Positions 46,262-54,775 of a DNA stretch of 64,000 nucleotides are shown here, piece by piece (position 1 is the stretch's first letter; each line of letters begins with the position of its first letter). The notes under the pieces are model-generated. The model did not search any database. It worked only from the letters and a program-made list of their open reading frames with translations, and had not been told where the DNA came from. A program made the position numbers and the translations under genes. The stretch is from Caballeronia ptereochthonis (lineage in GTDB: Bacteria > Pseudomonadota > Gammaproteobacteria > Burkholderiales > Burkholderiaceae), in the NCBI RefSeq assembly GCF_001545075.1, contig NZ_FCOB02000001.1, positions 357,074-421,073 of the forward strand, in the 5' to 3' direction.

Positions 46262-47032
46262 ATGACCTTCCAGCCCGTCCAATCACATTCCTACGCCCGC
46301 GTGCGCATCTCCGATGTCGTGTCCGGGCAGATCCGGGAGCTGATCTCGAACGGCACGCTGCTGCCTGGCCAGCGACTGCCCGCTGAGCGCGATCTGGCCG
46401 AGCAGCTGAACGTGTCGCGCCCGTCGCTGCGGGAGGCGCTGATCCGGCTGGAATCGGACGGGTTCATCCGCGCGGCCGGGCGCGGCGGCTTCGTCGTCTC
46501 GGACGTGACGGCGCCGCTCGTCTCGCGTCCGCTCGCGGCGCTGCTCGAGCAGCAGCCCGACGCGAGCGCCGACGTGCTGGAACTGCGCCACGGCCTGGAG
46601 ACGCTCGCAACAGCCTACGCCGCCGAGCGCGCCACCGAAGCCGATCTCGCGCGCATCGCCGCCGCGTTCGACGCGCTGCGGGCGGCCGTCGCCGAGAAGA
46701 GCACGCGCATCGCGGAGAAGGATGCGGCCTTCCATCTCGCGATCGCGGACGCCACGCACAACGTCGCGCTGACCCACGTGATGCACGGACTCAACGAACT
46801 GGTCCGCGAGTCGATGCTCACCTCGCACCGCCTCGTCGACTACGACGACGAAGTCGAGGCGAACCTGCTGGCCCAGCACCGCGCGATCCTCGATGCCGTC
46901 GTCGCGCGCGATCCGGCGCGGGCGCGCGAGTGCGCGGGCGCGCATCTGGACTACGTGCGCACGCTCTATCGCGATCGTCCGGCCAGGAAAGGCCGCGCGC
47001 CGCAATCGTCTACTGGAATGACGAATCCGTAA
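46262..47032 (+). CDS. GntR/FadR-family regulator of lactate use (LldR-like)
   Basis: A 256-residue regulator. The winged helix (VVSGQIRELISNGTLLPGQRLPAERDLAEQLNVSRPSLREALIRLESDGFI; key piece RLPAERDLAEQLNVSRPSLR) is followed by an FCD ligand-binding domain. Metal/ligand histidines are seen in FHLAIADATHN and QHRAILDAV. Divergence from lutABC and the TTGGT-N3-ACCAA palindrome between them suggest it represses lutABC and itself, released by lactate. Confidence 0.92.
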   Translation: MTFQPVQSHSYARVRISDVVSGQIRELISNGTLLPGQRLPAERDLAEQLNVSRPSLREALIRLESDGFIRAAGRGGFVVSDVTAPLVSRPLAALLEQQPDASADVLELRHGLETLATAYAAERATEADLARIAAAFDALRAAVAEKSTRIAEKDAAFHLAIADATHNVALTHVMHGLNELVRESMLTSHRLVDYDDEVEANLLAQHRAILDAVVARDPARARECAGAHLDYVRTLYRDRPARKGRAPQSSTGMTNP

Positions 47033-47150
47033 CGCGCCAGTAAGGTTCGATAGGACGTCGCCTACACGCATTTCAGACGCGCACGGCTAACGCGCGGCCA
47101 CCCTCCCCGCGATACTGGAACCGTCGAAACAATACGCGAAGGAGGACGAC

Positions 47151-47225
47151 ATGCCTTATCTGATCGGATGGCTGCTGGGCGTGCCGGTCGTGGTGCTGAT
47201 CATCCTGTACCTGATCTTTCACTGA
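47151..47225 (+). CDS. Very small membrane protein (24 residues)
   Basis: A 25-codon frame coding for MPYLIGWLLGVPVVVLIILY followed by LIFH. A near-perfect AAGGAGG site lies 7 bases before the ATG, strong evidence of translation. The whole peptide is one hydrophobic segment with a Gly-Val-Pro kink and a C-terminal His. It sits alone between lldR and creA. Function is unknown. Confidence 0.75.
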   Translation: MPYLIGWLLGVPVVVLIILYLIFH

Positions 47226-47303
47226 CCGGCACTGCGCGATGCATCAAAAGAGCCAGGGGCGTCGATACAATACGACGCCCTTTCTCATTTCCGAAGGATG
47301 CCG

Positions 47304-47792
47304 ATGAAACGCTCCGTCCTCGTGCTCGCCGCATCGCTCGCTACCGCGGTTGCCACCCTTTTCGGCGCGGGAGTCGCGCACGCGGAGGAAATCGCCAGCG
47401 TCAACACCAACTTCCGCTTCACCGGCTCGGACCGGGTGAGCGTCGACGCCTACGACGATCCGCTCGTCCAGGGCGTCACCTGCTACGTGTCGCGGGCGCG
47501 CACGGGTGGCGTGAAAGGCACGCTCGGCATCGCGGAAGACCCGACCGAAGCGTCGATCGCGTGCCGGCAGGTCGGGCCGATCAGGATCGTGCAGCCGCTC
47601 AAGCAGAAGACCGACGTGTTCTCCGCGGGCATGTCGTTCATCTTCAAGACGCTGCACGTGGTGCGCATCGTCGACGCGAAGCGCAACACGCTCGTCTACC
47701 TGACCTACAGCGACCGCATTGCGACCGGCAGCCCGAAGAACAGCGTGACGGCGGTGCCGGTGCCCGAAGGCCCGACCATACCAGTGAAGTGA
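47304..47792 (+). CDS. creA: CreA-family periplasmic protein
   Basis: A 162-residue secreted protein. A signal peptide ends near AHAEE. The mature part has the CreA blocks DDPLVQGVTCYVSRARTGG, EDPTEASIACRQVGPI and IFKTLHVVRIVD, plus the end NSVTAVPV. CreA is widely conserved, but its function is unclear. GAAGG 6 bases upstream favours the ATG at 47304 over the one at 47298. Confidence 0.93.
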   Translation: MKRSVLVLAASLATAVATLFGAGVAHAEEIASVNTNFRFTGSDRVSVDAYDDPLVQGVTCYVSRARTGGVKGTLGIAEDPTEASIACRQVGPIRIVQPLKQKTDVFSAGMSFIFKTLHVVRIVDAKRNTLVYLTYSDRIATGSPKNSVTAVPVPEGPTIPVK

Positions 47793-47867
47793 CGCGCAAC
47801 TGTCCGGTCCGGCACGCGGCAAAGCTGTAAACTGACCCACTCCGCCCTCCGTTTCCAGGCCCGCGCC

Positions 47868-48689
47868 ATGAACGCCGCCCATTTCCGCAATGCCGCACGC
47901 TACTGGCGCTCGCCGCTCGTGCCGGACGCGGACATGGTCACCGCCGAGTACCACGACCACGCGTTCACGCCGCACTGGCACGACGCCTATACGGTGCCCG
48001 TGATCGAGGCCGGCGCGGAGTGCTTCGACTATCGCGGCGGCCACCATGTGGCCGAGGCCGGCTCGGTGCCGGTAATCAATCCCGGCGAAGTGCACACCGG
48101 CGCGCGGGCCGTCGATGCGGGCTGGCGCTATCGCGTGTTCTATCTGCCGGTGCCCTTCGTCGAGAACGTCGCGCGCGAGATGGCCGGGCGGCCGGCGGCG
48201 TCGCCATGGTTTCCGGACGAGATCATCCGCGACCCCGATCTGGCGCGCCGGCTCGTGCTCGCGCATCGCCTGCTGGAAGGCGGCGCCGATCCGCTCGCGG
48301 CGGAACTGGCGCTCGTCGATGCCGTGACGGCGCTCATCGGCCGGCACGCGCTGGAGCGCCCCGGCATCGCGCCGCTCGCCGTCGATGCGCACCGCGTCGC
48401 CACGATGAAATCGCGCCTCGCCGACGATCTGCTCGAACCCGTCACGCTCGCCGAACTCGCGCGGACGGTCGGCCTCTCGCCCTTTCACGCCGCGCGGCTC
48501 TTCACGCGCGAAACCGGACTCGCGCCGCACGCGTGGCGCAACCAGATGCGCATCGTGCGCGCGCTGCCCGCGTTGCGCGCGGGCGCATCCGTGACCGATG
48601 TCGCGGCGGCGAGCGGCTTCACCGACCAGAGCCATTTCACGCGCCATTTCAAGCGCGCGTTCGGCGTGCCGCCCGGCCGCTGGCGCTGA
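47868..48689 (+). CDS. AraC-family transcriptional regulator
   Basis: A 273-residue regulator with an N-terminal cupin sensor (YHDHAFTPHWHDAY, then NPGEVHTG) and a C-terminal double helix-turn-helix (VTLAELARTVGLSPFHAARLFTRETGLAPHAW and VTDVAAASGFTDQSHFTRHFKRAFGVPPGRWR; key pieces GFTDQSHFTRHFKR and FGVPPGRWR). It lies 95 bases upstream of azlCD in the same direction and may control it, as AraC genes often neighbour azlCD. Ligand unknown. Confidence 0.9.
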   Translation: MNAAHFRNAARYWRSPLVPDADMVTAEYHDHAFTPHWHDAYTVPVIEAGAECFDYRGGHHVAEAGSVPVINPGEVHTGARAVDAGWRYRVFYLPVPFVENVAREMAGRPAASPWFPDEIIRDPDLARRLVLAHRLLEGGADPLAAELALVDAVTALIGRHALERPGIAPLAVDAHRVATMKSRLADDLLEPVTLAELARTVGLSPFHAARLFTRETGLAPHAWRNQMRIVRALPALRAGASVTDVAAASGFTDQSHFTRHFKRAFGVPPGRWR

Positions 48690-48784
48690 GCGTCCCGAAC
48701 GACGCTCGCGCACCGGGAAAGCGCAAGAACGTACAAGCATTCGAACCGGCGTTTTGCGTATCCTCGCTTCCATAGGAGGAAATC

Positions 48785-49549
48785 TTGAAAGCAACACCCG
48801 CTCAACCGTCCCGCGCCGCGCTGCGCGAATTCGCCGCCGGCGCCCGCGACACCATTCCGATGATGGTCGGCGCCGCGCCCTTCGGCGTGATCTTCGGCAC
48901 GCTCGTCACTGCAAGTCCGCTTTCGCTCTGGCACGGCCAGTTGATGTCGCTCGCCGTATTCGCGGGCTCGGCGCAGTTCATCGCGGTCGGCCTGATTGGG
49001 TCGCACGCGAGCTTCGCCGTCATATGGGCGACGACGCTCGTCGTCAATCTGCGTCACGTTCTCTATTCGGCGACGCTCGCGCCCTATGTCGCGCATCTGC
49101 CGCGCCGCTGGCGCTGGGCGCTCGCGGGCGTCCTGACTGACGAGGTGTTCGCCGTCGCCTACGCGCACTATCAGAAGCGCGCGCCCGGCGAGATCGGCCC
49201 GCATTACTTCTTCGGCTCGGGCGTCTCGATGTATCTGAACTGGCAGTTGTGCACGCTGCTCGGCCTGCTGTTCGGCGCGGCGTTTCCCGGCCTGAAATCG
49301 CTCGGGCTCGACTTCGCGATGGTCGCCACCTTCATCGCGATCATCGTGCCGCAGCTCGTCGCCGTGCGCTTCGTCGCGGCGGCGCTCGCCTCCGGCGTGC
49401 TGTCGTTCGCGTGGCAGGGCTGGCCGTACAAGCTCGGACTGCTCGCCGCCGTGTTCGTGGGCGTGGTGGTCGGCATGGTCCTCACGCTGGTGGAAAACCG
49501 GCCGCAGCAGCAGAACCGCCTGAAGAATCCAAAGGAGCGCACGCAATGA
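48785..49549 (+). CDS. azlC: AzlC-family branched-chain amino acid exporter subunit
   Basis: A 254-residue inner-membrane protein with about six to seven helices. IPMMVGAAPFGVIFGTL, FAGSAQFIAVGLIGSHA and NLRHVLYSATLAPY are AzlC family blocks. Works with AzlD to export branched-chain amino acids or analogues. The TTG start is supported by an AGGAGG site 6 bases upstream. Its stop overlaps the azlD ATG. Confidence 0.93.
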   Translation: MKATPAQPSRAALREFAAGARDTIPMMVGAAPFGVIFGTLVTASPLSLWHGQLMSLAVFAGSAQFIAVGLIGSHASFAVIWATTLVVNLRHVLYSATLAPYVAHLPRRWRWALAGVLTDEVFAVAYAHYQKRAPGEIGPHYFFGSGVSMYLNWQLCTLLGLLFGAAFPGLKSLGLDFAMVATFIAIIVPQLVAVRFVAAALASGVLSFAWQGWPYKLGLLAAVFVGVVVGMVLTLVENRPQQQNRLKNPKERTQ

Positions 49550-49884
49550 ACGCGGCGACGTCGAACTATGTGCTGTTGATCCTCGGCATGGCGGCCGTGA
49601 CGTATGCGATCCGCGCCGCCGTGTTCGTGCTGGGCGAGCGGCTGCCCTTTCCGCCGATCGTGCGCACGGCGCTTTCCTTCGTGCCGATAACGGTGCTCAC
49701 CGCCATCATCGTGCCGATGACGGTCTCGCCGCACGGTAACGGCGCCGAGATCACCTGGCGCAACCCGCAACTGGTGGCGGCGATCGTCGCGATCATCGTT
49801 TGCGTGCTCACGAAACGGCCGCTCGTGACGATTGCCGTGTCGCTCGCCGTTTTCTTCGTGTGGCAGTTCGCCGTGCTGCGCTAG
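49546..49884 (+). CDS. azlD: AzlD-family branched-chain amino acid exporter subunit
   Basis: A 112-residue partner with four hydrophobic segments; YAIRAAVFVLGERLPFPPIVRTAL near the N-terminus (RLPFPP) and the final FFVWQFAVLR are typical. AAAGGAG precedes the ATG by 8 bases, and the ATGA overlap with azlC indicates coupling in the usual azlCD order. Confidence 0.93.
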   Translation: MNAATSNYVLLILGMAAVTYAIRAAVFVLGERLPFPPIVRTALSFVPITVLTAIIVPMTVSPHGNGAEITWRNPQLVAAIVAIIVCVLTKRPLVTIAVSLAVFFVWQFAVLR

Positions 49885-49894
49885 ACCTGTTCCG

Positions 49895-49977
49895 CCAATC
49901 AACTGCCAATCAACTGCCGATCAACTGCCAATCAACTGCCGATCAACTGCCGATCAACTGCCGATCAACTGCCGATC
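49895..49977. repeat. 11-bp tandem repeat
   Basis: Seven consecutive units of CCRATCAACTG (CCA or CCG at the third base) from 49895 to 49971, plus a partial CCGATC. It begins 10 bases after the azlD stop. The 11-bp period places units close to one helical turn apart. Confidence 0.95.
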
Positions 49978-50115
49978 GGCTTTCAAAAAGCCTAGAAGAA
50001 GCCTCAAGTTCCCGGAAGGCGCGCCGATATCAGAAACGAATGGACTCCGTCTGAGAAGCGGCGCCGAGAGCATTTCCCGCCTTTGGAACATCCGAGCGCG
50101 GAACCGGGAACCAAC

Positions 50116-50874
50116 ATGCGTCAAATCACCCTTTCGTTTCGCGAAGAGACGATCGCTTCGCTGCAGCGCGACTTCGAAGCGTTCGTCCGTCTGTCGCTGA
50201 AGCTGGATCCGCAATTCGTCACGCCGTCGTTCGAGGACTTCCTGCGCGCGAAGCTGCTCGACAACAACACGCCGCTCACCGAGCAGGCGGTGCAGCGCAT
50301 GCTCACGCACGGCCAGTACGCGTGGGCCAAGCGGGCGCTCGACAAGGAGTTTCCGGACGTCGTCGAAATCCTGATCCGTCGGGCGGCCGAGCATGGCTTC
50401 GCCTTCGCGATCCGCGCCGACTGGACCGCCGAGGATCTCATCAAGGCGTCGCGCGAATGGGCGACGGCCATCGTCACCGAAGCAAAGGGCGACGTGTCGC
50501 AAGTGGACATGCTCGCGTCGCAGATCAAGTCGGCCGCGGTAGACATCCGCGAAGTCGAGGAGAAGATGCAGACGCCCGCGTGGCGTCTCGCGGATTCGCT
50601 GCGTCAGCGCGTGTATGAAACGAAGATCGCGGTGGAGACGAGCGTCGGATCGACGGCGCGCGAGAAGCTCGGCGAATTGCGCTGCCTGCTGCGGCTCGGC
50701 ATTTTCCATGGCTCGATCCAGAAGCAGGAAGCCCAGCAGGTGCTGGAATATCTGCGCTCGCTGCGCCCGGAGCTGTTCGTCGAGGAGCCATACGACGGCT
50801 TCACGCGCTTCGCCGCCTGGCTGCGCAGCATCTTCTCGACGCGCACGCCGCGCACCGCGCGCGCGCCGCGCTGA
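50116..50874 (+). CDS. Unrecognised protein
   Basis: A 252-residue soluble protein, predicted mostly helical, with no signal peptide or membrane segment and no family recognised. It has an N-terminal segment MRQITLSFREETIASLQRDF, a middle rich in Glu/Lys/Ala heptad-like patterns (IKSAAVDIREVEEKM) and a basic C-terminal tail rich in Arg/Thr/Pro. The ATG was preferred over an upstream TTG. It follows the 11-bp repeat and converges on the helicase gene with a 12-base gap. Confidence 0.7.
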   Translation: MRQITLSFREETIASLQRDFEAFVRLSLKLDPQFVTPSFEDFLRAKLLDNNTPLTEQAVQRMLTHGQYAWAKRALDKEFPDVVEILIRRAAEHGFAFAIRADWTAEDLIKASREWATAIVTEAKGDVSQVDMLASQIKSAAVDIREVEEKMQTPAWRLADSLRQRVYETKIAVETSVGSTAREKLGELRCLLRLGIFHGSIQKQEAQQVLEYLRSLRPELFVEEPYDGFTRFAAWLRSIFSTRTPRTARAPR

Positions 50875-50886
50875 ACGCGGACTCCC

Positions 50887-53055
50887 CTACTCCCACATTC
50901 CCTTCAGGCGCGCCGCGATATCGAGCTTCGCCTTCGCGGCGGCCGCGAGCCCCGCCGCCGTCGGCGCGGCGGGCGCGATCACCGGCGGCCACGCGGCCGC
51001 CTCGAAGCTCGGCATCAGATGCGGCGGGATGAAGCGCGTGCGCTGCGCCCACACGTGCCGGTCGCCGAGATGCGTCTGGTTGTGCACGTAGAAGCGCTGC
51101 GGCGTGATGATGTGGAGGTCTTCCTTCGCGCGCGTCATCGCGACATAGAGCAGGCGCCGCTCCTCGTCGATTTCCTCGTCGCTGCCCGTGCCGAGATCGG
51201 ACGGAATGCAGCCGTCCACGCCGTTCAGCACGAACACGTTGCGCCATTCCTGGCCCTTCGCCGAGTGGATGGTCGAGAGAATCAGATAGTCCTCGTCGAT
51301 GAGCGGCACGCCCGATTCGTCGCTCGTCGCGTCGGGCGGATCGAGCGTGAGCTCGGTGAGAAAGCGCTCGCGCGTGGGATACGTCGCGGCGATGCTTTCC
51401 ATCTGCAGCACGTCGCCGATGCGGATCGCCGCGTCCTCGTGATTGCGCTCCAGATGCGGCTCGTACCAGCGGCGGATCATCTCGAACTCGGCGGGCCAGC
51501 CCGATTCGCGGCCGCAGAGCTTCGCCATCAGGCCGACGAAGCGCGGCCAGTCGTCGCTCGCGCGTGCGGGCGCCTGGAAGCTGGCGATCGCATTCGGCGC
51601 CGTGTCTTGCGCCACGCTATCGAGCAGACGCCCGGCGATCGCCGGGCCGATGCCCGGCAGCAACTGCGCGACACGAAAACCCGCGACGCGGTCGCGCGGA
51701 TTCTCCGCCCAGCGCAGCACCGCGAGGACGTCCTTGACGTGCACGGAGTCGAGAAACTTGAGACCGCCGAACTTCACGAACGGAATGTTCCGGCGCGTGA
51801 GCTCGATTTCGAGCGTTGCGCTGTGATGCGCGGCGCGAAACAGCACCGCCTGCGCCTTGAGCTTCATGCCCGCCTCGCGCGCCTCCAGCACCTTCTCGAC
51901 GACATAGCGCGCCTGATCCGCCTCGTCCGCCACGGTGACGACGCGCGGCTTCTGCGCCGACGCCTTGTCGGTCCAGAGATTCTTGGTGTAGCGCTCGGAC
52001 GCGAGCCCGATCACCGCGTTCGACGCCGCGAGAATCGGCTCTGTCGAGCGATAGTTGCGATCGAGCGTGACGGTCGCGGCGGGCGGATCGAAATGCCCCG
52101 GAAAGTCGAGGATGTTGCGCACCGTCGCGCCGCGAAACGAGTAGATGGACTGCGCGTCGTCGCCGACGACGGTCAGGCCGCGGCCGTCCGGCTTCATCGC
52201 GAGCAGGATGGACGCCTGCAGGCGGTTCGTGTCCTGATATTCGTCGACGAGCACGTGATCGAAGCGGCTCGCGAGATCCGCGGCGATCGACGGCTCCGCC
52301 GCGAGATGCGACCAGTAGAGCAGCAGGTCGTCGTAATCGAGCACGCTTTGCGCCTGTTTCGCGCTGACGTAGGCGGCGAACAGGCGCTTCAGATCCGCCT
52401 CCCACTCGCGGCACCACGGAAACGACTGATCGAGCACGGTGGTGAGCGACGCTCCCGTGTTCACGACGCGCGAGTAGATCGCGAAGCACGTCGACTTGGC
52501 CGGGAAGCGCTTTTCCTTCGATGAGAGCCCGAGCTCGTGCCGCACGAGGTTCATGAGATCGGCCGAATCCTCGCGGTCGTTGATCGTGAACGAGGGTGCG
52601 AGGCCGACGAGATCGGCGTAATCGCGCAGGAGCCGCGCGCCGACGCTGTGAAACGTGCCCGACCATGTCAGGCCCTGGGCGATGGCGCGCTTCGCGCCGA
52701 GCGCGTTCGCCGCGATGCGCGACACGCGCCGCGTCATTTCGAGCGCCGCGCGGCGCGAGAACGTGAGCAGCAGGATGCGATGCGGATCGGCGCCCTTGAC
52801 GAGCAGATGCGCGACGCGATGCGCGAGCGTATTGGTCTTGCCCGAGCCCGCGCCAGCGATGACGAGGAGCGGGCCGGCGCACTGGCCGGGCTCGTCGACG
52901 CCGAATTCGACCGCCTGACGCTGCGCCTCGTTGAGCTTCGCGAGATAGTCGGCGACCTGTTTCGCGGTGGTTTCGGAAGCGGCGTCGGCGGTGTCGGGAA
53001 GCGTGAGCACGTGAAGAAAGGCGGCGGAAAAGGGTGACGCACACTGTATATCCAT
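50887..53055 (-). CDS. UvrD/Rep-family ATP-dependent helicase
   Basis: A 722-residue superfamily 1A helicase. Q-motif LNEAQRQAVEF, Walker A IAGAGSGKTNTLAHR, motif Ia LTFSRRAALEM, Walker B VDEYQDTN, motif III VVGDDAQSIYSFRGA, and the later DRNYRST, STIHSAKGQEW and YVAMTRAKEDL are all in order. The start is uncertain: the minus strand just at the ATG reads TATACA with TTGCGC 16 bases upstream, so transcription may begin inside the frame and a GTG at 53010 may be the true start. Not clearly UvrD or Rep. Confidence 0.9.
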   Translation of the reverse strand: MDIQCASPFSAAFLHVLTLPDTADAASETTAKQVADYLAKLNEAQRQAVEFGVDEPGQCAGPLLVIAGAGSGKTNTLAHRVAHLLVKGADPHRILLLTFSRRAALEMTRRVSRIAANALGAKRAIAQGLTWSGTFHSVGARLLRDYADLVGLAPSFTINDREDSADLMNLVRHELGLSSKEKRFPAKSTCFAIYSRVVNTGASLTTVLDQSFPWCREWEADLKRLFAAYVSAKQAQSVLDYDDLLLYWSHLAAEPSIAADLASRFDHVLVDEYQDTNRLQASILLAMKPDGRGLTVVGDDAQSIYSFRGATVRNILDFPGHFDPPAATVTLDRNYRSTEPILAASNAVIGLASERYTKNLWTDKASAQKPRVVTVADEADQARYVVEKVLEAREAGMKLKAQAVLFRAAHHSATLEIELTRRNIPFVKFGGLKFLDSVHVKDVLAVLRWAENPRDRVAGFRVAQLLPGIGPAIAGRLLDSVAQDTAPNAIASFQAPARASDDWPRFVGLMAKLCGRESGWPAEFEMIRRWYEPHLERNHEDAAIRIGDVLQMESIAATYPTRERFLTELTLDPPDATSDESGVPLIDEDYLILSTIHSAKGQEWRNVFVLNGVDGCIPSDLGTGSDEEIDEERRLLYVAMTRAKEDLHIITPQRFYVHNQTHLGDRHVWAQRTRFIPPHLMPSFEAAAWPPVIAPAAPTAAGLAAAAKAKLDIAARLKGMWE

Positions 53056-53141
53056 ACAACCCGTGCGCGCAAGTCCTTGGCTCGACGGGCTTTCGGCCCC
53101 GCTTTTGGCCCCCTTTTTGCCCCGCTTGGCCCTGAATGCAC

Positions 53142-53170
53142 CGAGCCCGGTTCGCGGGGAACCGGGCTCG
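53142..53170. terminator. Hairpin downstream of the small secreted gene
   Basis: Perfect 11-bp arms CGAGCCCGGTT / AACCGGGCTCG with a 7-base loop, located after the minus-strand small secreted gene. No clear U-run follows, so terminator function is tentative. Confidence 0.5.
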
Positions 53171-53188
53171 TCTTGCGTCGGAAAAGCG

Positions 53189-53449
53189 TTACTCCGCCTT
53201 TTTCGCGTTCTTCAGCTTCGCGTCGGCGGCGGCTTCATTGGCTTCGGACTGCGACTCCGTCTTCTTCTTGTCGGCCTTGGCCTGCGCGACGGCGGCGTCC
53301 TTGTCGGCTTCGGCCTGCTTCTTCGCGGCCTTCTTGTCGGCGTGGGTCATCGGCGTCTCGCTCGTCGTCTGTGCGAACGATGCCGTGCTCGCGCTCGCGA
53401 ACGTCCCCGCGACGAGCGCGGCCAGCAGTGCGTTGATTTTTCGGTTCAT
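53189..53449 (-). CDS. Small secreted Lys/Ala-rich protein 1
   Basis: An 86-residue protein with a signal peptide (1-27, ending ASFAQ) and a mature part almost entirely Ala, Lys, Glu, Asp and Gln, likely one charged helix. A GGGAGGA site 5 bases upstream supports the ATG at 53449. Composition and layout resemble its upstream neighbour, suggesting an old duplication. Annotation pipelines often label such sequences TolA-like because of composition; no real domain is seen. Confidence 0.75.
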   Translation of the reverse strand: MNRKINALLAALVAGTFASASTASFAQTTSETPMTHADKKAAKKQAEADKDAAVAQAKADKKKTESQSEANEAAADAKLKNAKKAE

Positions 53450-53521
53450 GATGTCCTCCCTTTTGCTCTTGTTGCTTCGACGCCGCGAGGCCGGCACAAG
53501 CGGCCTCGCGGCCCATCGGGC

Positions 53522-53983
53522 TCAATGCTGCAGGCCCGTGTCCTTCGGCGAGCTCGGCTCCGTCGCGTTCAGCTCGGCCTTCGCGGCGTCCTTGTCCGCC
53601 TTGCGGTTGATCTTGGCGTTCTTCACCTCTTCCTTGTATTGCGCCTTGGCCTGCTGGTTCTGCGCCTTCAACTCGGCCTTCGATGCCTGCTTCGAAGCGC
53701 GATATTCAGCGTTCGCCTGCGCGTTCGCGTTACGGCGCTGGACGAGCGGGTCGGTGGGTGCCGGCGCGACGAGATTCTGCGGCGGCGGCGTCACGGGTTG
53801 CTGGGCCTGCGCGGGCATCGCATTGCTCATCTGGCCGGGCATCTGTCCCGGTGCCGCGGCGCCGGGCGCCGCCTGCACTGGCTGCGGCGCGGCGGACTCG
53901 GGCTGCGCGGTTTGCGCGTAGGCGCCCGAGGCGGCGAGCGTGGCGATGGCGGGGCCGATCAGCAGAATTCGAGCCTTTGTCAT
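53522..53983 (-). CDS. Small secreted Pro/Gln then Lys/Ala-rich protein 2
   Basis: A 153-residue protein with a signal peptide (1-23, ending AYAQ). Its first half is Pro/Gln/Ala-rich (residues 24-80); its second half is a charged helix with repeated KAELKAQNQQAK-like units. An AGAGGA site precedes the ATG by 7 bases. The C-terminal half resembles protein 1 (shared KADKDAA and KAE units). Function unknown. Confidence 0.75.
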   Translation of the reverse strand: MTKARILLIGPAIATLAASGAYAQTAQPESAAPQPVQAAPGAAAPGQMPGQMSNAMPAQAQQPVTPPPQNLVAPAPTDPLVQRRNANAQANAEYRASKQASKAELKAQNQQAKAQYKEEVKNAKINRKADKDAAKAELNATEPSSPKDTGLQH

Positions 53984-54305
53984 GAGCTAGTCCTCTCTTT
54001 AGTGTGGCGTCGGCGGGCGCTGAAGCGATGATGAAGCGAGCGCCCCGCGCGACTTTTGTCGATTGGAAAGATGACCGAAGCTGCATCGATCAAACGGTCG
54101 GACCGGACTACGATCGGGCGAGTTCTCGAAAACCAGTCATTGTTACCGACGGTTTCATCTGGCTACATTTGCCAACCAGTTCGCTGACGACCGGATTACC
54201 GGCATCCGTCATGCGGGCAGCACGCGGCATGCCCGGCGCCCGGCCAGCGGTGGTTTATCATTGAGCCCTTCCTCGCCTCATTCACCGCTTTGCGCCGCGC
54301 CCGTC
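53984..54305. other. Intergenic region, nothing recognised
   Basis: A 322-base stretch between the divergent secreted-protein gene and the S4 gene. It is lower in GC than its surroundings in places, and no RNA gene, promoter pair or coding frame could be supported. Confidence 0.5.
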
Positions 54306-54527
54306 ATGCCGCCACTTCAATTCACCCTCACGGGCGACTACGTCGAACTTCACAACCTGCTCAAGCTGATGGGCCTCGCGGACAGCGGCGGTTCGGCGAA
54401 AGCGCGCGTCGCGATGGGCGATGTCACCGTCGACGGGAAAGTGGAAACGCGCAAGACATGCAAGATCCGCGCGGGCCAGACGGTCGCGCTCGACGGCCAG
54501 ACCATTCGCGTGCGCGCGCCGGAATAG
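54306..54527 (+). CDS. S4-domain RNA-binding protein (YbcJ-like)
   Basis: A 73-residue single S4 domain. The pattern YVELHNLLKLMGLADSGGSAKARV followed by VDGKVETRKTCKIRAGQTV matches E. coli YbcJ, an S4-type RNA-binding protein. The start is the ATG of MPPLQFTLTG; an upstream in-frame ATG would add 15 atypical residues. Biological target unknown. Confidence 0.9.
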   Translation: MPPLQFTLTGDYVELHNLLKLMGLADSGGSAKARVAMGDVTVDGKVETRKTCKIRAGQTVALDGQTIRVRAPE

Positions 54528-54775
54528 CGCGCCGCCGTATCTTGCGCGATGCCTCGCGCCCAGGCGCCGGGCGATCGAGAAAACCCGGGCATGAGCGCCC
54601 GCGTCATCGACATATTGCACGCGACGCAATAAGCTAGTCGTCTTTCGTTCTGGTTTCAGCGCCGGGTACTTGCGCGGAATCGGAGCGGTAATGGTCTCTG
54701 TGCCCGCGCATCGCCGTCGTCAGGCCGCGGTCGCCCACGGCCGCCGCGCTCGATCCGTTTAATTCGCTTTCAACC

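Noticed and set aside
49895..49977. Possible CRISPR-like array
   Set aside because: Units are contiguous 11-mers with no spacers and no cas genes nearby.
54004..54264. 86-codon frame before the S4 gene
   Set aside because: No ribosome site, no recognisable feature, and it ends inside the S4 leader; not supported.
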